The notes under the pieces are model-generated. The model was given only the letters and a program-made list of their open reading frames with translations. It was not told the origin of the DNA and ran no database searches. DNA of 11,490 bases. It comes from Desulfobacterales bacterium. Its GTDB lineage: Bacteria; Desulfobacterota; Desulfobacteria; Desulfobacterales; C00003060. Position numbers and translations under genes: made by a program. The DNA is taken from NCBI GenBank assembly GCA_030668505.1, contig DAOUTV010000031.1, forward strand, positions 1 through 11,490, given 5' to 3'. This document shows positions 1 through 5,986 of this stretch, piece after piece; within the stretch, counting starts at the first letter, position 1; each line of letters opens with the position of its first letter.

Positions 1-281
1 AAGGTGATCACCTTGGCGCCCATGGCCGGAAGATGGGTCTTTAGGTGCTCGTAAAGCTTTCTGCTCCCGTGTCCCACTCCCTCATCTCCCACGAGAAAAG
101 AAAAAGGCATGGAGAGGCCAAGCGTGTCGCACGCCTTGACCGCTGCGGCTATCAGCGCGGGTGTGCCGCGGTTGACCGGTGTTTCATGACCCTCCAAGGA
201 CAAGCGATCACCCTTCAATATAGCAGTGCCGGAAACCAGCGGGAAATCTTCTTCCGGGACGGTTCCGATTAGAGCGAGCAT
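1..281 (-). CDS. Unrecognised protein, N-terminal part (runs off left edge)
   Basis: The frame is open from an ATG at 281 to the window edge, giving 93 complete codons. The ATG is the only credible start because an in-frame TGA lies five codons upstream; a GAGGAG at 293-298 precedes it at a slightly long 11 nt. The start overlaps the end of the DUF3343 gene by 13 bp, so the two are probably translationally coupled. Visible motifs are LIGTVPEEDFPLV at the N-terminus, then NRGTPALIAAA (about residues 40-50) and FLVGDEGVGHGSRKLYEHL (about 64-82), an alternating pattern like an alpha/beta fold with a glycine-rich, acid-containing turn. No signal peptide or membrane segment is visible. I do not recognise the family. 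Its position last in a yedE-tusA-DUF3343 run suggests a role linked to sulfur or selenium handling, but that rests on context only. Real gene: very likely; function: unknown. Confidence 0.85.
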   Translation of the reverse strand, partial: MLALIGTVPEEDFPLVSGTAILKGDRLSLEGHETPVNRGTPALIAAAVKACDTLGLSMPFSFLVGDEGVGHGSRKLYEHLKTHLPAMGAKVIT

Positions 282-823
282 TGTCGCTTTATCTCCTCAT
301 AAGCCAACTGAAGGGCATACCCGCAAAGGGTGTGGCCAATTTCCCTCGGAGGCGGCGCTTGCCGAAGGTCTTTTCCGACAAGCCTTGCCCCCAGATAGGG
401 CACGTCCGGGCAACCTCCTCCGGAAATATTAACAATCCTCAGGGTTTCTTTGTCTATAGTGAGTTTCATGTTGGCGGCGCGAACCATAAGATGTTGCCCA
501 TAGTCCGTAGTTATAAAAAGGGCTACAGGCTTGAGGAGGGGATCATCCACTGGCACCACTTCTATGGGTGCGATCTTGTTGGCTTTCAACAGCCTTAAGA
601 TATTCAACTGCTCAACCAGGGGAAATTCAATGACGAGATCGCAACCCGTCCGCAATTCCGGTGGGGGTCCCATGACACGAACCCTCCACCCGTTTTTCCG
701 TATCACGGACTCGGCCTTGATGACTTCACTAGTATTGTGAAAGGAAAGAAACCCCCGATCCGGGCTTTTTGCTTTGGATGTGTTCCCTTTCTTGCGCTTG
801 AAAGCTTTGAACACCATGGTCAT
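269..823 (-). CDS. DUF3343-domain protein with a conserved-looking C-terminal extension
   Basis: The longest frame is 184 aa. Residues 23-92 resemble DUF3343, a small domain often encoded beside TusA and YedE: the pattern LSFHNTSEVIKAESVIRKNGWRV is followed by PPPELRTGCDLVIEF, with Cys61 at the place where the family usually has a cysteine. The remaining part, about 115-184, contains NISGGGCPD (Cys138) and REIGHTLCGYALQLAYEE (Cys167), which I cannot assign. The N-terminal 20 residues are basic and low complexity. ATG 823 directly abuts the tusA stop at 824-826, but the AAGGAG at 827-832 is only 3 nt from it and 9 nt from the second ATG at 817, so translation may begin at 817 (182 aa). The stop overlaps the next gene. 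Known: DUF3343 co-occurs with selenium and sulfur carrier genes in anaerobes. Inferred: it acts on the cargo of TusA. The molecular function is not established. Confidence 0.9.
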   Translation of the reverse strand: MTMVFKAFKRKKGNTSKAKSPDRGFLSFHNTSEVIKAESVIRKNGWRVRVMGPPPELRTGCDLVIEFPLVEQLNILRLLKANKIAPIEVVPVDDPLLKPVALFITTDYGQHLMVRAANMKLTIDKETLRIVNISGGGCPDVPYLGARLVGKDLRQAPPPREIGHTLCGYALQLAYEEIKRQCSL

Positions 824-1042
824 TTACTCCTTCTTGATCAGGATCTTATAGCCGCCACCTGATTCTGTAACCCCAGCCACCTCCCAGCCCTGACTTTGGG
901 CCGCGCGGCTCACGTTTTCCTTTGAGGTGTCCGTGTCCACCAAAACCTCAATTTCCCCTTTATTGAACGCCTTGATCTTGTTCAAGGTCATAAGCACGGG
1001 TTGTGGGCAGGAGAGCCCGCTTGCATCGACTATTTCCGGCAT
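824..1042 (-). CDS. tusA: TusA/SirA-like sulfur (or selenium) carrier protein
   Basis: A 72-aa cytoplasmic protein of the usual TusA length. It has the family signature SCPQP with the carrier cysteine at residue 12, preceded by DASGLSCPQP and followed by a helix and the VDTDTSKENVSRAAQSQGWEV segment typical of the fold. TusA proteins carry sulfur as a persulfide on this cysteine. Stand-alone copies next to yedE and DUF3343 are thought to serve sulfur or selenium trafficking instead of the E. coli tRNA-thiolation relay. The start is firm: ATG 1042 is preceded by AAGGAGG (1048-1054) at 5 nt. The stop TAA abuts the DUF3343 ATG, so the two form a tight operon. The upstream yedE gene ends 309 bp away, across a spacer that has been lengthened by a small insertion element. 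No DsrE-like domain is fused, unlike YedF proteins. Confidence 0.96.
   Translation of the reverse strand: MPEIVDASGLSCPQPVLMTLNKIKAFNKGEIEVLVDTDTSKENVSRAAQSQGWEVAGVTESGGGYKILIKKE
827..832 (-). promoter_or_regulatory. Ribosome binding site that bears on the DUF3343 start
   Basis: AAGGAG on the minus strand sits 3 nt before ATG 823 and 9 nt before ATG 817. The second spacing is closer to the usual optimum, so the start two codons in is favoured. It overlaps the last codons of tusA, which ties translation of the two genes together. Confidence 0.6.
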
Positions 1043-1103
1043 CGTAACCTCCTTATCAAAAACGAAGTGCCTAAAGTTAAAGAAATTGAAGAATTGAAGG
1101 GCC

Positions 1104-1113
1104 TTATCTAATT
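1104..1113. repeat. Target-site duplication, left copy
   Basis: TTATCTAATT, identical to the right copy at 1257-1266, directly abuts the left terminal inverted repeat of the 143-bp element. Confidence 0.85.
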
Positions 1114-1256
1114 CAATGTCATTAACTTAAGCTCAAAATCCCCCCCTTTTCTAAAGGGGGGCGGGGGGGATTTCTTTGAAGAGTTTTAAAATCCCCCTAA
1201 ATCCCCCTTTTTTAAAGGGGGACCTTAAAGAAACGGTTCTTAAGTTAATGACATTG
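1114..1256. mobile_element. MITE-like element, 143 bp, 18-bp perfect terminal inverted repeats
   Basis: The left end CAATGTCATTAACTTAAG (1114-1131) and the right end at 1239-1256 are perfect inverted copies. The element is flanked immediately on both sides by the same 10 bases, TTATCTAATT (1104-1113 and 1257-1266), as expected of a target-site duplication. Inside are two hairpins made from C-runs and G-runs: 1136-1145 with 1163-1172, and 1203-1210 with 1214-1221. There is no coding capacity, so it would have moved with a transposase supplied from elsewhere. A 10-bp duplication fits IS4-like families, which make 9-12 bp duplications, but no family can be named without a matching full-length IS. 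It sits between yedE and tusA, where its hairpins could reduce read-through into tusA. Confidence 0.88.
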
Positions 1257-1266
1257 TTATCTAATT
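1257..1266. repeat. Target-site duplication, right copy
   Basis: TTATCTAATT, identical to the left copy at 1104-1113, directly abuts the right terminal inverted repeat of the 143-bp element. Confidence 0.85.
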
Positions 1267-1306
1267 CCTAAATTTGCAATTCCTGAATTGCTAATGATTA
1301 TGTTCA

Positions 1307-1350
1307 ACTTTAGCTCACTTTAGACACTTTAGGCATTTTAGCTCACTTTT
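1307..1350. repeat. Degenerate tandem repeat, 9-10 bp unit (ACTTTAGCTC / ACTTTAGGC)
   Basis: On the plus strand the units read ACTTTAGCTC, ACTTTAGAC, ACTTTAGGC, ATTTTAGCTC, ACTTTT in direct succession. The array stops two bases short of the yedE stop codon. Related single units occur at the ricT start (around 5559-5568) and across the holB stop (5977-5992), so this is a dispersed short motif that favours gene boundaries here. Confidence 0.75.
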
Positions 1351-1351
1351 T

Positions 1352-2443
1352 TCAGGCCTTTTGTCTCATGGTCAGTCCAAAAAAAGTGCAAACAAGAAGA
1401 CCAATAATAACCGCGGCAATACCATGCGGGCCAACCCCTTTGGGTGAGCTGGCCAGCCCGAAATTGTGGGCAAAGGCAGCGCCAACGATCATGCCCAGGA
1501 CAAAGACAGCAGCATCACCATCTCCTTCTCCAGCCATGAATAACTGGCGGCCCGGGCAGCCTCCAGCCAGGCAGAAGGCCAGGCCCGCCAGGACCATGCC
1601 GCCAAAGTTCCACAGATGCGCAGTGTGGGCAACGGGTTGTTTTGCAAATCCGGGATGGAACTGACCCAGAATCAAACTGGTCAGGAAGGCAAAGGCAATC
1701 AGTGCCAGCACACCATAGAAAAGATGGGGGATACGAAATAAAATCAGGTCTCGAAAGGCCCCCATGGTGCAAAATCGGCTGCGTTGCGCAAAAAACCCGA
1801 TGGCAAGGCCTATAATCAGAGAGACAGCAATGGACGCATGCATGGCCCCCGGACCCTTGGTGCTGTAAAAAAGAACCCCACTTTTTTGCTCACCGTCAAT
1901 CTGCGGAAACATGAACAAGAGCACTATAAAGCCAAGCATGATCAGTGGCATGATCCAGCCAACAGATGCGTATGCCTTGTTGCTTCGGCCAAGGTTATAA
2001 CCGCCCTTGAGGAAAAGCGTGCCGACCCAAATGCCACCGATCAGTCCAAGAAGGCCAAGAATGGCATTCCAGTCACCCGCTGAGAGACGCAGCATGGCAC
2101 GCCAGGGGCATCCCAGAAAAACCAGTGCCCCTATCATTGCAAAGACGCCCAACACAAAGCGCACAATGGGAGCAGAGCCTACACGGGGTCTAAATTCCCT
2201 GGAAGCATAGGCTGCAACCAAGGAACCGAGGACAAAACCGATGATCTCGGGTCGCATGTACTGAACTACCCCTGCACGATGCAGTCCGAGGGCCCCTGCG
2301 ATGTCCCTTTCAAAGCATGCCACGCACACGCCCATATTGCCGGGGTTTCCCAACTTTTGTAAGAGCGGAGCAAACACACCAATAAAGGCCCCAACCGATA
2401 TGATGCCCCACCGAGTGCCCAAGAAGTTTTTCATCTGCCCCAT
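1352..2443 (-). CDS. yedE: YeeE/YedE family membrane transporter, selenium-metabolism type
   Basis: From ATG 2443 the protein has 363 aa; a longer frame opens at 2467, but the AAGGAG at 2451-2456 lies 7 nt before ATG 2443, which fixes the start. It is an integral inner-membrane protein with about nine to ten hydrophobic segments, for example near 12-28, 66-80, 92-111, 128-145, 162-180, 203-219, 240-260, 281-294, 313-328 and 341-357. Family motifs are visible: NMGVCVACFERD (37-48), LGCPWRAMLRL (110-120), QRSRFCTMGAFRD (220-232) and GGCPGRQLFMAGEGDGDA (294-311). The conserved cysteines match the thiosulfate/sulfur transporters of the YeeE class. The two-half layout and the cysteine motifs fit the subgroup called YedE/FdhT in selenium metabolism. 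The following tusA and DUF3343 genes support import of a sulfur or selenium species and hand-over to the carrier. The substrate itself cannot be read from sequence. Confidence 0.93.
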   Translation of the reverse strand: MGQMKNFLGTRWGIISVGAFIGVFAPLLQKLGNPGNMGVCVACFERDIAGALGLHRAGVVQYMRPEIIGFVLGSLVAAYASREFRPRVGSAPIVRFVLGVFAMIGALVFLGCPWRAMLRLSAGDWNAILGLLGLIGGIWVGTLFLKGGYNLGRSNKAYASVGWIMPLIMLGFIVLLFMFPQIDGEQKSGVLFYSTKGPGAMHASIAVSLIIGLAIGFFAQRSRFCTMGAFRDLILFRIPHLFYGVLALIAFAFLTSLILGQFHPGFAKQPVAHTAHLWNFGGMVLAGLAFCLAGGCPGRQLFMAGEGDGDAAVFVLGMIVGAAFAHNFGLASSPKGVGPHGIAAVIIGLLVCTFFGLTMRQKA

Positions 2444-2643
2444 CAAGTCTCTCCTTTCGTGATACAATAAACCCCGAATGATCTCGTAAATAATAAGAAT
2501 ATTGAACGAAATCGAATAAGTCCAATACGTAATATCGATAAATGCACAGCTGAGGTATAGAAAATATCAATACACAGCGCTATTTGGGAAAAGCGGTGAG
2601 ACCGGATATGCTCGGAGGGACTTTCTTGGAGGCAAATCAGCTA
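2444..2643. other. Upstream region of yedE, no gene seen
   Basis: About 200 AT-rich bases between the yedE start and the repeat described next. It should hold the yedE promoter. On the minus strand the best I see is TTGGAC (about 2518-2523) with TATTCT about 18 nt downstream, which is too weak to call. No convincing open frame, RNA gene or riboswitch was recognised. Confidence 0.4.
2451..2456 (-). promoter_or_regulatory. Ribosome binding site that decides the yedE start
   Basis: AAGGAG on the minus strand, 7 nt upstream of ATG 2443. The longer in-frame start at 2467 would place this site inside the coding region and has no comparable site of its own. Confidence 0.8.
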
Positions 2644-2829
2644 GTGCCCATCCACGAATCGTAAAAACTCAATGGGCACAAGCGTAAGTTTCCAATTCAG
2701 AAATGAGCAATTTTCCGCAAGGTCAAGGAAAACAAGGGGGTGCGCGGAGGCGTACCGAGGTACGTCGCACAAGAAACCCCGAAGTTTGACACCGAGATTG
2801 CGGAAAAGGGCCATTTATGGATGGAAACT
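2644..2829. repeat. Composite palindromic repeat running into the metG stop codon
   Basis: Two adjoining parts. The first is a hairpin with 8-bp arms GTGCCCAT (2644-2651) and ATGGGCAC (2672-2679). The second is a 143-bp imperfect palindrome: the left arm 2687-2720 (starts AGTTTCCA, ends TTTTCCGCAA) pairs with the right arm 2798-2829 (starts TTGCGGAAAA, ends TGGAAACT). At its centre is a further stem: GTGCG and CGTAC on one side, GTACG and CGCAC on the other, around 2740-2770. The right arm covers two bases of the metG stop TAG (2828-2830). I recall similar sequences scattered in other Desulfobacterota genomes, but that is memory and not a search. It may act as a terminator region for metG. 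Confidence 0.75.
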
Positions 2830-4750
2830 AGGTAAGGGGCGTTCCGGGGTCAGCAGGGCCATCCACCGTGACCAATCTGCAGGTGCCTTTGTCGGCAGCC
2901 GTCAATACCATACCCTGCGACAGGATGCCCATAAGCTTTGTTGGCTTGAGATTCGCCACAATAACCACTTGTTTTCCTATCAGATCTTCTACCTCGTACT
3001 TCTCTGCGATGCCTGCAACGATGGTATGCTCTTCTCCGACATCGACTTTCAATTTCAATAGCTTTTTCGATCTTGGCACAGCCTCGGCATGAAGCACCGT
3101 GGCAACCCTAAGATCAATTTTCTGAAAGATCTCCATAGAGATATCTGCCTTTTCCCGCATCAGGCGGACCTCCTTTGGCTCGGCAATTTCCTGGTTTGCG
3201 GATTGGGCTCTATCTTGTTCAATCCTCGGAAACAGAGTAAGCCTCTTTGGAAGCTTAATACCAGGTTTTGTTTTTCCCCAAATGCTGAGGTCTTCCATCT
3301 TCTGGAAGGTCTCTGCCGACTCCAAACCGAGGTGTTCCTGCATGACCCGGGAAGCCTGCGGCATAATGGGATAGATGAGTCCTGAAATGATGCGAAGACC
3401 TTCCAGGACATTGTAAAGTACTGTCTGAAGTTGTCTCTGCTGGGACTTTCTCTTAGCAAGTTCCCATGGGGCAGTCACGTCTATGTACTTGTTAATATGA
3501 TTTATGAATTCCCAAATAGCCATCAGGGCCTTATGGAAGGCAAGGTCTTCCACAGCCTTTCGGTAATCTTGAGCCGCCTTCTCGGCATCGGCTCGCAAGC
3601 CAAAATCGATATCGCTCTCTGTACCTGCTTCCTTCTGAGGTACGATCCCTTTGAAGTATTTGTGGACCATAGTCAGACTTCGACTGAATAGGTTTCCGAG
3701 GTCATTTGCAAGGTCCGAATTGAAGCGATGAATAAAGGCCTCTTCGCTGAAATTTGAATCAAGGCCAAAGACCATATCACGCATCAAAAAGTAGCGAAAT
3801 GCGTCTGAGCCATATATTATTTTCAACTCAAGCGGATCCACTACATTGCCAATGCTTTTTGACATCTTGGCAGCGTCCACATTCCAGTAGCCATGGACAT
3901 TCAGGTTACGGTATAACGGTATACCTGCGGCTTTTAGCATGATTGGCCAGTATATTGCGTGCGGTTTTAGAATATCTTTGGCTATCAGGTGCTGGACAGT
4001 AGGCCAGAATTTCTTAAATGGCTCACCGTCCGGGTATCCTAGAGCTGAAATATAGTTCAGAAGGGCGTCGAACCAGACATAGGTGACATATTGGTTATCA
4101 AAGGGAAGCGTGATACCCCATTGGAGCCTTGTCTTGGGACGGGATATGCACAGATCCGCCAAGGGTTCGCGTAAAAAAGCGAGTACCTCGTTCCGATAAC
4201 GCTCCGGCCGAACGAAATCCGGGAATGTCTCAATGTGCTCGACAAGCCAGTCCTGGTATCGGCTCATCCTGAAAAAATAATTCGATTCCTTAATAACTTC
4301 CGGAATCGTTTTGTGGTCCGGGCATCTGCCATCCACCAATTCGCGTTCTGTATAAAAACGTTCACACCCAAAACAGTAAGCGCCTTCGTATTCACTGAAG
4401 TAAATATCTCCGGCATCATAGATCTTCTGGAGGATTTCCTCGACTACCTTGGCGTGAGCAGGTGATGTGGTGCGTATGAAATAGTCATATTCTATGTCGA
4501 GTTCAGGCCATAGGTTTCGGAAAAGTTCGCTGATCTGGTCCACATAAACCAACGGGCTCAAGCCTTCCTCCTTGGCCGCTCGGACCACCTTGTCACCATG
4601 TTCATCGGTTCCTGTCAGAAAGTAGGTTTCCTGGCCGCACATCCGGTGGAATCGATTCAGGACATCGGCCACTACTGTGGAGTAAGCATGTCCCAGGTGC
4701 GGACGGGCATTTACGTAATAGATAGGGGTTGTAATATAGTATGGATTCAC
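2828..4750 (-). CDS. metG: Methionyl-tRNA synthetase with C-terminal tRNA-binding domain
   Basis: A 640-aa cytosolic class I synthetase that charges tRNA-Met. The Rossmann catalytic core has the HIGH motif as HLGH (residues 18-21) and the KMSKS loop at 295-299. The inserted zinc knuckle shows Cys126, Cys129, Cys143 and His146 (CFGC...CPDH), a single-knuckle form. The usual GKDI sequence reads AKDI (257-260). The anticodon-binding helical domain follows, and residues about 536-640 form the EMAP/Trbp111-like tRNA-binding OB fold (KIDLRVATV, HTIVAGIA, ANLKPTKLMG, SQGMVL), as in long dimeric MetRS forms. The start is GTG at 4750 with GAGGAG at 4759-4764, 8 nt upstream; it overlaps the ricT stop as GTGA, so the two are translationally coupled. 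The stop TAG overlaps the end of a palindromic repeat. Confidence 0.98.
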   Translation of the reverse strand: MNPYYITTPIYYVNARPHLGHAYSTVVADVLNRFHRMCGQETYFLTGTDEHGDKVVRAAKEEGLSPLVYVDQISELFRNLWPELDIEYDYFIRTTSPAHAKVVEEILQKIYDAGDIYFSEYEGAYCFGCERFYTERELVDGRCPDHKTIPEVIKESNYFFRMSRYQDWLVEHIETFPDFVRPERYRNEVLAFLREPLADLCISRPKTRLQWGITLPFDNQYVTYVWFDALLNYISALGYPDGEPFKKFWPTVQHLIAKDILKPHAIYWPIMLKAAGIPLYRNLNVHGYWNVDAAKMSKSIGNVVDPLELKIIYGSDAFRYFLMRDMVFGLDSNFSEEAFIHRFNSDLANDLGNLFSRSLTMVHKYFKGIVPQKEAGTESDIDFGLRADAEKAAQDYRKAVEDLAFHKALMAIWEFINHINKYIDVTAPWELAKRKSQQRQLQTVLYNVLEGLRIISGLIYPIMPQASRVMQEHLGLESAETFQKMEDLSIWGKTKPGIKLPKRLTLFPRIEQDRAQSANQEIAEPKEVRLMREKADISMEIFQKIDLRVATVLHAEAVPRSKKLLKLKVDVGEEHTIVAGIAEKYEVEDLIGKQVVIVANLKPTKLMGILSQGMVLTAADKGTCRLVTVDGPADPGTPLT

Positions 4751-5553
4751 ACGTTTTTCTCCTCGATGATCTCGTCTAATCCCACATCAAGCTCACGTCC
4801 CTCGTCAGTCTTGATAGTAATCAATTCTTTCAGTAGGTTGCGCTTGACAACCTTTCCGCTCCCCATTTTAGTCCGGACGTATTTTCCGGAATCTGGAAAT
4901 TCACGTTTAAGGCGACAGTAAGTCTCATATTCGAACGCCAAACAGCACATTAGTCGTCCACACAGTCCCGAGATCTTGGTGGGATTCAGTAACGTACCCT
5001 GTTCTTTGGCCATTCGGATTGATACTGGTTCAAAGTCATTCATAAAGCCGGAACAGCACAGTACGTGGCCGCATCTTCCGATGCCGCCGCACATCTTGGC
5101 TCTATTGCGCACTCCGATTTGGCGCAGTTCAATACGCACCCGATAGGCCTTAACGAGCATCTTGACCAATTCTCGAAAATCGACACGCCCATCGGCTGTG
5201 AAATAAAAAGTCAGCTTGGTTCCGTCGAACAGACTTCGCACAGAGACGAGGTTCATTTCAAGCCCTAATTCATTGATGCATTTCAGACAGTATGCATGGG
5301 CTGACTTCTCTGTCTCAACATTTTTCCTGTGCTGGGTTAGATTCTCATCGTTTGCTAGGCGATAGACCTTTCTTAGGCGAATCTTGGACTCCTGCTCTCC
5401 TGCAGGCCTGGGAGGTGTGACTACCGTGCCAAACTCCAAACCGTGCTCGGTTTCCACGACCACATGGCTGCCGCAGGAAAGCACAAAGAGGCCGGCATCA
5501 TAATTGTAGATCTTGCCTCCCGGCCTGACGCTTACTCCGACAATTTTACCCAT
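4747..5553 (-). CDS. ricT: PSP1-domain protein RicT (YaaT family)
   Basis: A 268-aa cytoplasmic protein of the PSP1 family, the usual length. It keeps the N-terminal domain with the GLEFGTVV element (38-45), the PSP1 C-terminal domain around 60-147 (LTFYFTADGRVDFRELVK), and the cysteine-rich part CGGIGRCGHVLCCSGF (155-170) followed by CGRLMCCLAFEYE (198-210). Cysteines at 89, 92, 155, 161, 166, 167, 198, 203, 204 and 213 could ligate a metal or Fe-S cluster. In Bacillus, RicT works with RicA and RicF in an Fe-S complex that affects RNase Y and mRNA processing; whether those partners exist here cannot be seen. ATG 5553 is forced by an in-frame TGA three codons upstream, and no good ribosome binding site precedes it, only a CTAAAGTGAG repeat unit. 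It overlaps metG by 4 bp; the holB-ricT-metG order is common, but holB lies 433 bp away here. Confidence 0.95.
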   Translation of the reverse strand: MGKIVGVSVRPGGKIYNYDAGLFVLSCGSHVVVETEHGLEFGTVVTPPRPAGEQESKIRLRKVYRLANDENLTQHRKNVETEKSAHAYCLKCINELGLEMNLVSVRSLFDGTKLTFYFTADGRVDFRELVKMLVKAYRVRIELRQIGVRNRAKMCGGIGRCGHVLCCSGFMNDFEPVSIRMAKEQGTLLNPTKISGLCGRLMCCLAFEYETYCRLKREFPDSGKYVRTKMGSGKVVKRNLLKELITIKTDEGRELDVGLDEIIEEKNV

Positions 5554-5638
5554 AACCGCTCACTTTAGGCGCCTATCGCCACAATATCGACAATAAATAG
5601 TCGATATTTATAAGGTTCTATTTATATTAATAATGTTT

Positions 5639-5756
5639 AAATCCGAAATCCGAATATCGAAATTCGAAACAATTTTTAAATCTTCAAAATTTAAATGACC
5701 AAAACAAGACTCCTCTCACATTGTTTTGAACATTAGAACATTCGGATTTCGGATTT
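5639..5756. repeat. AT-rich inverted repeat with 17-bp perfect arms
   Basis: AAATCCGAAATCCGAAT (5639-5655) and its exact inverse ATTCGGATTTCGGATTT (5740-5756) enclose 84 bp. The enclosed part has a second, smaller inverted pair, AAAACAA (5701-5707) and TTGTTTT (5721-5727). The arms are themselves a 7-bp tandem (ATCCGAA). There is no coding capacity. Confidence 0.7.
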
Positions 5757-5876
5757 GTTTCGGCCTGCCCTGGCGCGACGTACCCACAAGAAGCTGTTGT
5801 GCCTGTAACCAGGCCCGCCCTGGCGCGACAGGTTCAGATCGATGTATGGTGCCTCTCATCCCGGTCTGGGCCAGGG
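5757..5876. repeat. GC-rich insert-like segment between two copies of GGATTTCGGATTT
   Basis: The 13 bases GGATTTCGGATTT occur at 5744-5756 and 5875-5887, on either side of a segment much richer in GC than its surroundings. Inside, GCCTGCCCTGGCGCGAC (5763-5779) and GCCCGCCCTGGCGCGAC (5813-5829) repeat directly at 50-bp distance with one mismatch, separated by small stems CACAA/TTGTG (5785-5801) and GCCTG/CAGGC (5801-5814). It could be an inserted REP-like unit, but the flanking 13-mer may simply be part of the local low-complexity repeat. Confidence 0.5.
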
Positions 5877-5986
5877 ATTTCGGATTTCGAGATTCGAATT
5901 TAAGATTTATCCATCTTGTTTACAACTGCCCCGAAGGGGCCACCTTCTTCCGAGCGCGGTCTTTGACGAGGCGTAGTCACTTTAGC

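Larger units (their letters stand above)
1043..1351. other. Spacer yedE-tusA: insertion element plus short repeats, no gene
   Basis: No supportable gene lies in these 309 bp. From the tusA side it holds the tusA ribosome binding site, a TGCCTAAAGT stretch (1068-1077) whose inverted copy is at 1326-1335, a 143-bp insertion element with its target duplication (1104-1266), a small palindrome GCAATTC-ct-GAATTGC (1276-1291), and a degenerate tandem repeat (1307-1350) that reaches the yedE stop. Without the insertion element and one copy of its duplication the spacer would be about 156 bp. Confidence 0.8.
5554..5986. other. Spacer holB-ricT, filled with repeats, no gene
   Basis: These 433 bp contain no supportable gene. 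From the ricT side they hold a repeat unit CTCACTTTAG near 5559-5568, a hairpin AATATCGAC/GTCGATATT (5583-5591 and 5600-5608) about 30 nt upstream of ricT that could affect its expression, an AT-rich palindromic repeat (5639-5756), a GC-rich segment (5757-5876) with a 17-bp internal repeat, a tight hairpin GCCCC-GAA-GGGGC (5928-5940), and another ACTTTAGCTCACTT stretch that merges with the holB stop. Confidence 0.75.

Noticed and set aside
2672..3061. 129-aa plus-strand open frame
   Set aside because: It begins in the composite palindrome and then runs antisense to metG. The translated product is low-quality and arginine-rich, and the frame is explained by the repeat and the real gene.
5928..5940. 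Hairpin GCCCC-GAA-GGGGC as a holB terminator
   Set aside because: The stem is compact, but no T-run follows on the minus strand, so it is not supported as an intrinsic terminator.
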